Part shown: positions 61,483 to 64,000 of the stretch, piece after piece
How positions within the stretch are numbered: position 1 is the first letter of the stretch
Layout of the letters: every line of letters begins with the position of its first letter
Source: an uncultured Planococcus sp.
Lineage (GTDB): Bacteria > Bacillota > Bacilli > Bacillales_A > Planococcaceae
DNA length: 64,000 nt
Assembly: GCA_947502505.1 (NCBI GenBank)
Contig: CANNAE010000001.1
Coordinates: 425,265 to 489,264, forward strand
Direction: 5' to 3'
Notes under the pieces: generated by a model
Told to the model about the DNA's origin: nothing
What the model saw: only the letters and a program-made list of their open reading frames with translations
The model's database searches: none
Translations under genes and position numbers: made by a program

Positions 61483-64000
61483 ATGAAACTAAGCGATTTT
61501 TCCATCAAGCGACCAGTACTGACCATTGTGACGATGATTTTAGTCATCATTTTAGGGGCGGTATCGTTTCTTCGCATACCGGTAACGTTAATTCCGGAAT
61601 TGAATCCGCCGATTGGCGTAGTGGTTACCAATTACCCAGGAGCCAGCCCAACGGAAGTGAACGAAAAAGTGACCAAACCGCTAGAAGAAAGCTTGGCGAC
61701 ATTGCCGGGAATCGAATCGGTTCAGTCAAATAGCCAGGAAGGATCCAATTTCATCTTGCTGGAGTTTGGATGGGACACAGACATTGACGATGTCCAGGCG
61801 GAAGTCACACAACGGATCGCCCAGACGCCGATCCCGGACGACTCCAACGATCCGCGCTTCTTGAAATTCGATCCGTCGCAATTCCCGATTATCCAATTGT
61901 CCTTGCGCGCTACTGATGCAGGGCAGGATGTTCGTGCCATTGCGGAAGAGTTGGAAACCCAGCTGCGCCAGACAGACGGAGTGGCGAGCGTGAACGTCTC
62001 TGGCTCTTTGATTGAGGATATTTCGATCAAGCTGGACCCCGAAGAACTCGAAGAACGGGGATTGCAGCAAGCAGATATTGTCCAATTGATCCAAGCGAAC
62101 AATGTCTCCTTGCCAGGTGACCCTATTGAAACGGAAGACGGACGCAATTTAACCACGCGCATTGTCAGTACGCTCGAAAGTGTGGAGGACCTTGAAGACT
62201 TGATCGTGACGGTCGATCCACTCTCCGGCGACAATGTTACAGTGGCTGATGTTGCGGAAGTCGCAGTTACAGAACGGGAAACTAGCAGCGAGACGCGTGC
62301 CAATGAAGAGCCTGCGGTATTGCTGTCGGTGCTTCAGGAATCCGGTGCCAACACAGCAGACGTTTCGACCGCATTTCAGGAACGTCTCGATGAATTGCTT
62401 GCTGAGGAGCGCTTCTCGGCTGTAGAGGCCGATATTCTATTTGACCAGGGAGACTACGTGAAACTGGCCATCAATAATATTGGGCAAACTCTAATCCTGG
62501 GCGGCATATTCGCGATGCTCGTATTGTTCTTCTTCCTTCGCGGAATCAAGAGCCCGATCATCATCGGTGTGGCAATTCCTTATTCGGTCATCGTGACTTT
62601 CGTCTTGATGTTCTTTGCCGATTTCGCCTTGAACATTTTGACACTTGGTGCTTTAGCGCTCGGTATTGGGATGCTTGTCGATAATGCCATTGTTGTCATC
62701 GAAAACATCGAACGCCATTTGGCGATGGGCAAAAAACCGAAACAAGCAGCATCGGATGGATCGCGTGAAGTGGCTGGGGCAATCACTGCTTCGACATTGA
62801 CCACTGTCGCCGTGTTCGTGCCTGTCATTTTCATCTCCGGTCTAATCGGAGAAATTTTCTTTGAGTTTGCGCTGACAATTTCGTTCAGCTTGATCGCTTC
62901 GCTTGCTGTCGCCCTGACTGTCATTCCGATGATGGCTTCTCGAATGCTCGGCCAAAAAGACGGTAAACCAAAGACAGTGAAGCCTGATTCTAAAGGTGTC
63001 CGTGGATTTGAGAAAAGCGTATTGTGGGCATTGCGCCACCGGATCCTTGTTCTGTTGACCGCCTTGCTGTTCCTTGGCCTCGGCGCATTCGGTGTATCCC
63101 AAGTAGGAACTGAATTCTTGCCAGCGACAGATGAAGGGTTCGTCAGCGTTACGGTTGAGCTCGAAAACGGTTCATCGACAGCCGCAACCGATGAAGTGGT
63201 GCAAAGAATAGAAGAAGAATTGAAGGCTGAAGAAGAAGTCGATGTATACGTCAGCCTGATCGGCGCGACTCAACAAGGACAGGCGCAAGGCAGCGCAGAA
63301 TCCAATACGGCAGAAATTTACGTGAAACTCGTGCCACTGGATGAACGCGAACGTTCGGTCTTTGAGTTCGTTGATGATGTACAGCCGCAAGTCCTTGAGA
63401 AAATCGGGGACGATGCACTCGTCAACTTTAATCTGCAAACAGCAGCCGGCTCGACACCGAATACACTTAGCTTTACGGTGACCGATACGGACAAGCAGCG
63501 ATTAGATGAAGCGGTTGCTGCAATTGACAGCGAATTAGCTAGCCTACCGAATGTGGTCGAATTGACAAATGACCGTCAGGAAACCATCGACGAAATACAG
63601 ATGACGATCGACCGGGAAGCAGCGACGGAAAACAACCTGGCGCCGGTGCAAATCGCCCAGACGGTCAACAACATCACGCGCGGCGTGCTTGCGACGCAAG
63701 TCATCGATGAACAAGATGAAGTGCTGAGCGTTTTTGTTTCTTACGACGAAGAGCAGCGGGATAGCGTTGAAAGCTTACGTGAACTGACACTTCGCACACC
63801 ATCCGGCGCATTTGTCGAGTTACAGGATCTGGCTGATATCGAAGTCGCCCAAGGGCCTGTTTCGATCAGCCGGGTGGACCAAGCTGAAAGTGTATCATTC
63901 ACGCTGCAATATCCGTCCGACCAAACATTGGGAGATATCTCCGCTGTGGTCGATGAGGCAATTGCAGATTTGGATCTGTCGGAGCAGACAGTGGTTTCCT
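61483..64000 (+). CDS. RND efflux transporter (AcrB/SwrC family), 3' end outside window
   Basis: The frame is open from the ATG to the last base (839 codons), so this is the first four fifths of a protein of about 1,000-1,050 residues. The N terminus MKLSDFSIKRPVLTIVTMIL is typical of AcrB-like exporters. The first porter domain follows (PGASPTEVNEKVTKPLEE), then helices 2-6 with LGALALGIGMLVDNAIVVIENIERH. The proton-relay position equivalent to AcrB Asp407 is Asp400, and Asn401 replaces Asp408, common in Gram-positive members. SwrC of B. subtilis exports surfactin and other amphiphiles; no membrane-fusion partner gene is seen upstream. Confidence 0.93.
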   Translation, partial: MKLSDFSIKRPVLTIVTMILVIILGAVSFLRIPVTLIPELNPPIGVVVTNYPGASPTEVNEKVTKPLEESLATLPGIESVQSNSQEGSNFILLEFGWDTDIDDVQAEVTQRIAQTPIPDDSNDPRFLKFDPSQFPIIQLSLRATDAGQDVRAIAEELETQLRQTDGVASVNVSGSLIEDISIKLDPEELEERGLQQADIVQLIQANNVSLPGDPIETEDGRNLTTRIVSTLESVEDLEDLIVTVDPLSGDNVTVADVAEVAVTERETSSETRANEEPAVLLSVLQESGANTADVSTAFQERLDELLAEERFSAVEADILFDQGDYVKLAINNIGQTLILGGIFAMLVLFFFLRGIKSPIIIGVAIPYSVIVTFVLMFFADFALNILTLGALALGIGMLVDNAIVVIENIERHLAMGKKPKQAASDGSREVAGAITASTLTTVAVFVPVIFISGLIGEIFFEFALTISFSLIASLAVALTVIPMMASRMLGQKDGKPKTVKPDSKGVRGFEKSVLWALRHRILVLLTALLFLGLGAFGVSQVGTEFLPATDEGFVSVTVELENGSSTAATDEVVQRIEEELKAEEEVDVYVSLIGATQQGQAQGSAESNTAEIYVKLVPLDERERSVFEFVDDVQPQVLEKIGDDALVNFNLQTAAGSTPNTLSFTVTDTDKQRLDEAVAAIDSELASLPNVVELTNDRQETIDEIQMTIDREAATENNLAPVQIAQTVNNITRGVLATQVIDEQDEVLSVFVSYDEEQRDSVESLRELTLRTPSGAFVELQDLADIEVAQGPVSISRVDQAESVSFTLQYPSDQTLGDISAVVDEAIADLDLSEQTVVS

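Overview
The window reads as core chromosome of a moderate-GC member of the Bacillales. The gene order from fabH to fabI (fabH-fabF-appDFABC-trpS-oppABCDF-spx-mecA-coiA-pepF-roxS-spxH-relQ-nadK-rluD-mgtE-fabI) matches what I recall of both Bacillus subtilis and Staphylococcus aureus. Several genes point to the family Planococcaceae (Planococcus-like): a ClpB-type disaggregase, which B. subtilis lacks; a murE-prfC pair as in staphylococci; and a GC-rich intergenic repeat of a kind I recall from this family. The genus assignment is inference. No prophage, insertion sequence, CRISPR array or defence island is visible, so the interest lies in regulation and in unusual versions of conserved genes.

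Layout. 1-5.5 kb: 3' end of addA (recombination repair), a DUF418 membrane protein, yisK and yisL. 5.7-7.2 kb: a membrane-anchored amylase-fold protein that has lost most catalytic residues. 7.3-11.6 kb: a leftward run (CoA-disulfide-reductase-like flavoprotein, DegV, Cof-type HAD phosphatase), then an esterase and a DUF59 protein. 11.7-13.8 kb: an N-domain-less ClpB behind a CtsR operator. 14.1-16.7 kb: yjzD, then fabH-fabF behind a FapR operator. 16.9-30.6 kb: two oligopeptide ABC operons (appDFABC, oppABCDF) flanking trpS with its T-box leader; oppA carries a CodY-like box. 30.7-37.2 kb: DUF4015 protein, spx with three kinds of candidate promoter, mecA, coiA (probable ATA start), pepF, and the small RNA RoxS/RsaE with ResD-like and Rex-like sites. 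37.2-44.8 kb: spxH, truncated haemoglobin, CYTH protein, relQ, nadK, rluD-type synthase, prpE, mgtE and FapR-controlled fabI. 44.8-51 kb: yjcF/G/H relatives, a YutG/PgpA protein and a TAXI-TRAP transporter operon. 51.1-64 kb: tRNA-Val, a 2H-like protein, a lipoprotein nuclease, a 45-residue unknown protein, a Gfo/Idh/MocA oxidoreductase with an aldehyde dehydrogenase, an orphan sensor kinase, an M42 peptidase, murE, prfC and the start of an RND exporter.

How the parts work together. Within about 6 kb sit Spx, both adaptors that target it for ClpXP or affect competence (SpxH, MecA), and a redox-responsive small RNA, so this is a stress and redox control block. Fatty-acid synthesis is split over two loci joined by near-identical FapR operators. 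All three binding-protein-dependent transporter operons (app, opp, TRAP) carry strong hairpins directly after the binding-protein gene, which would give excess receptor over permease.
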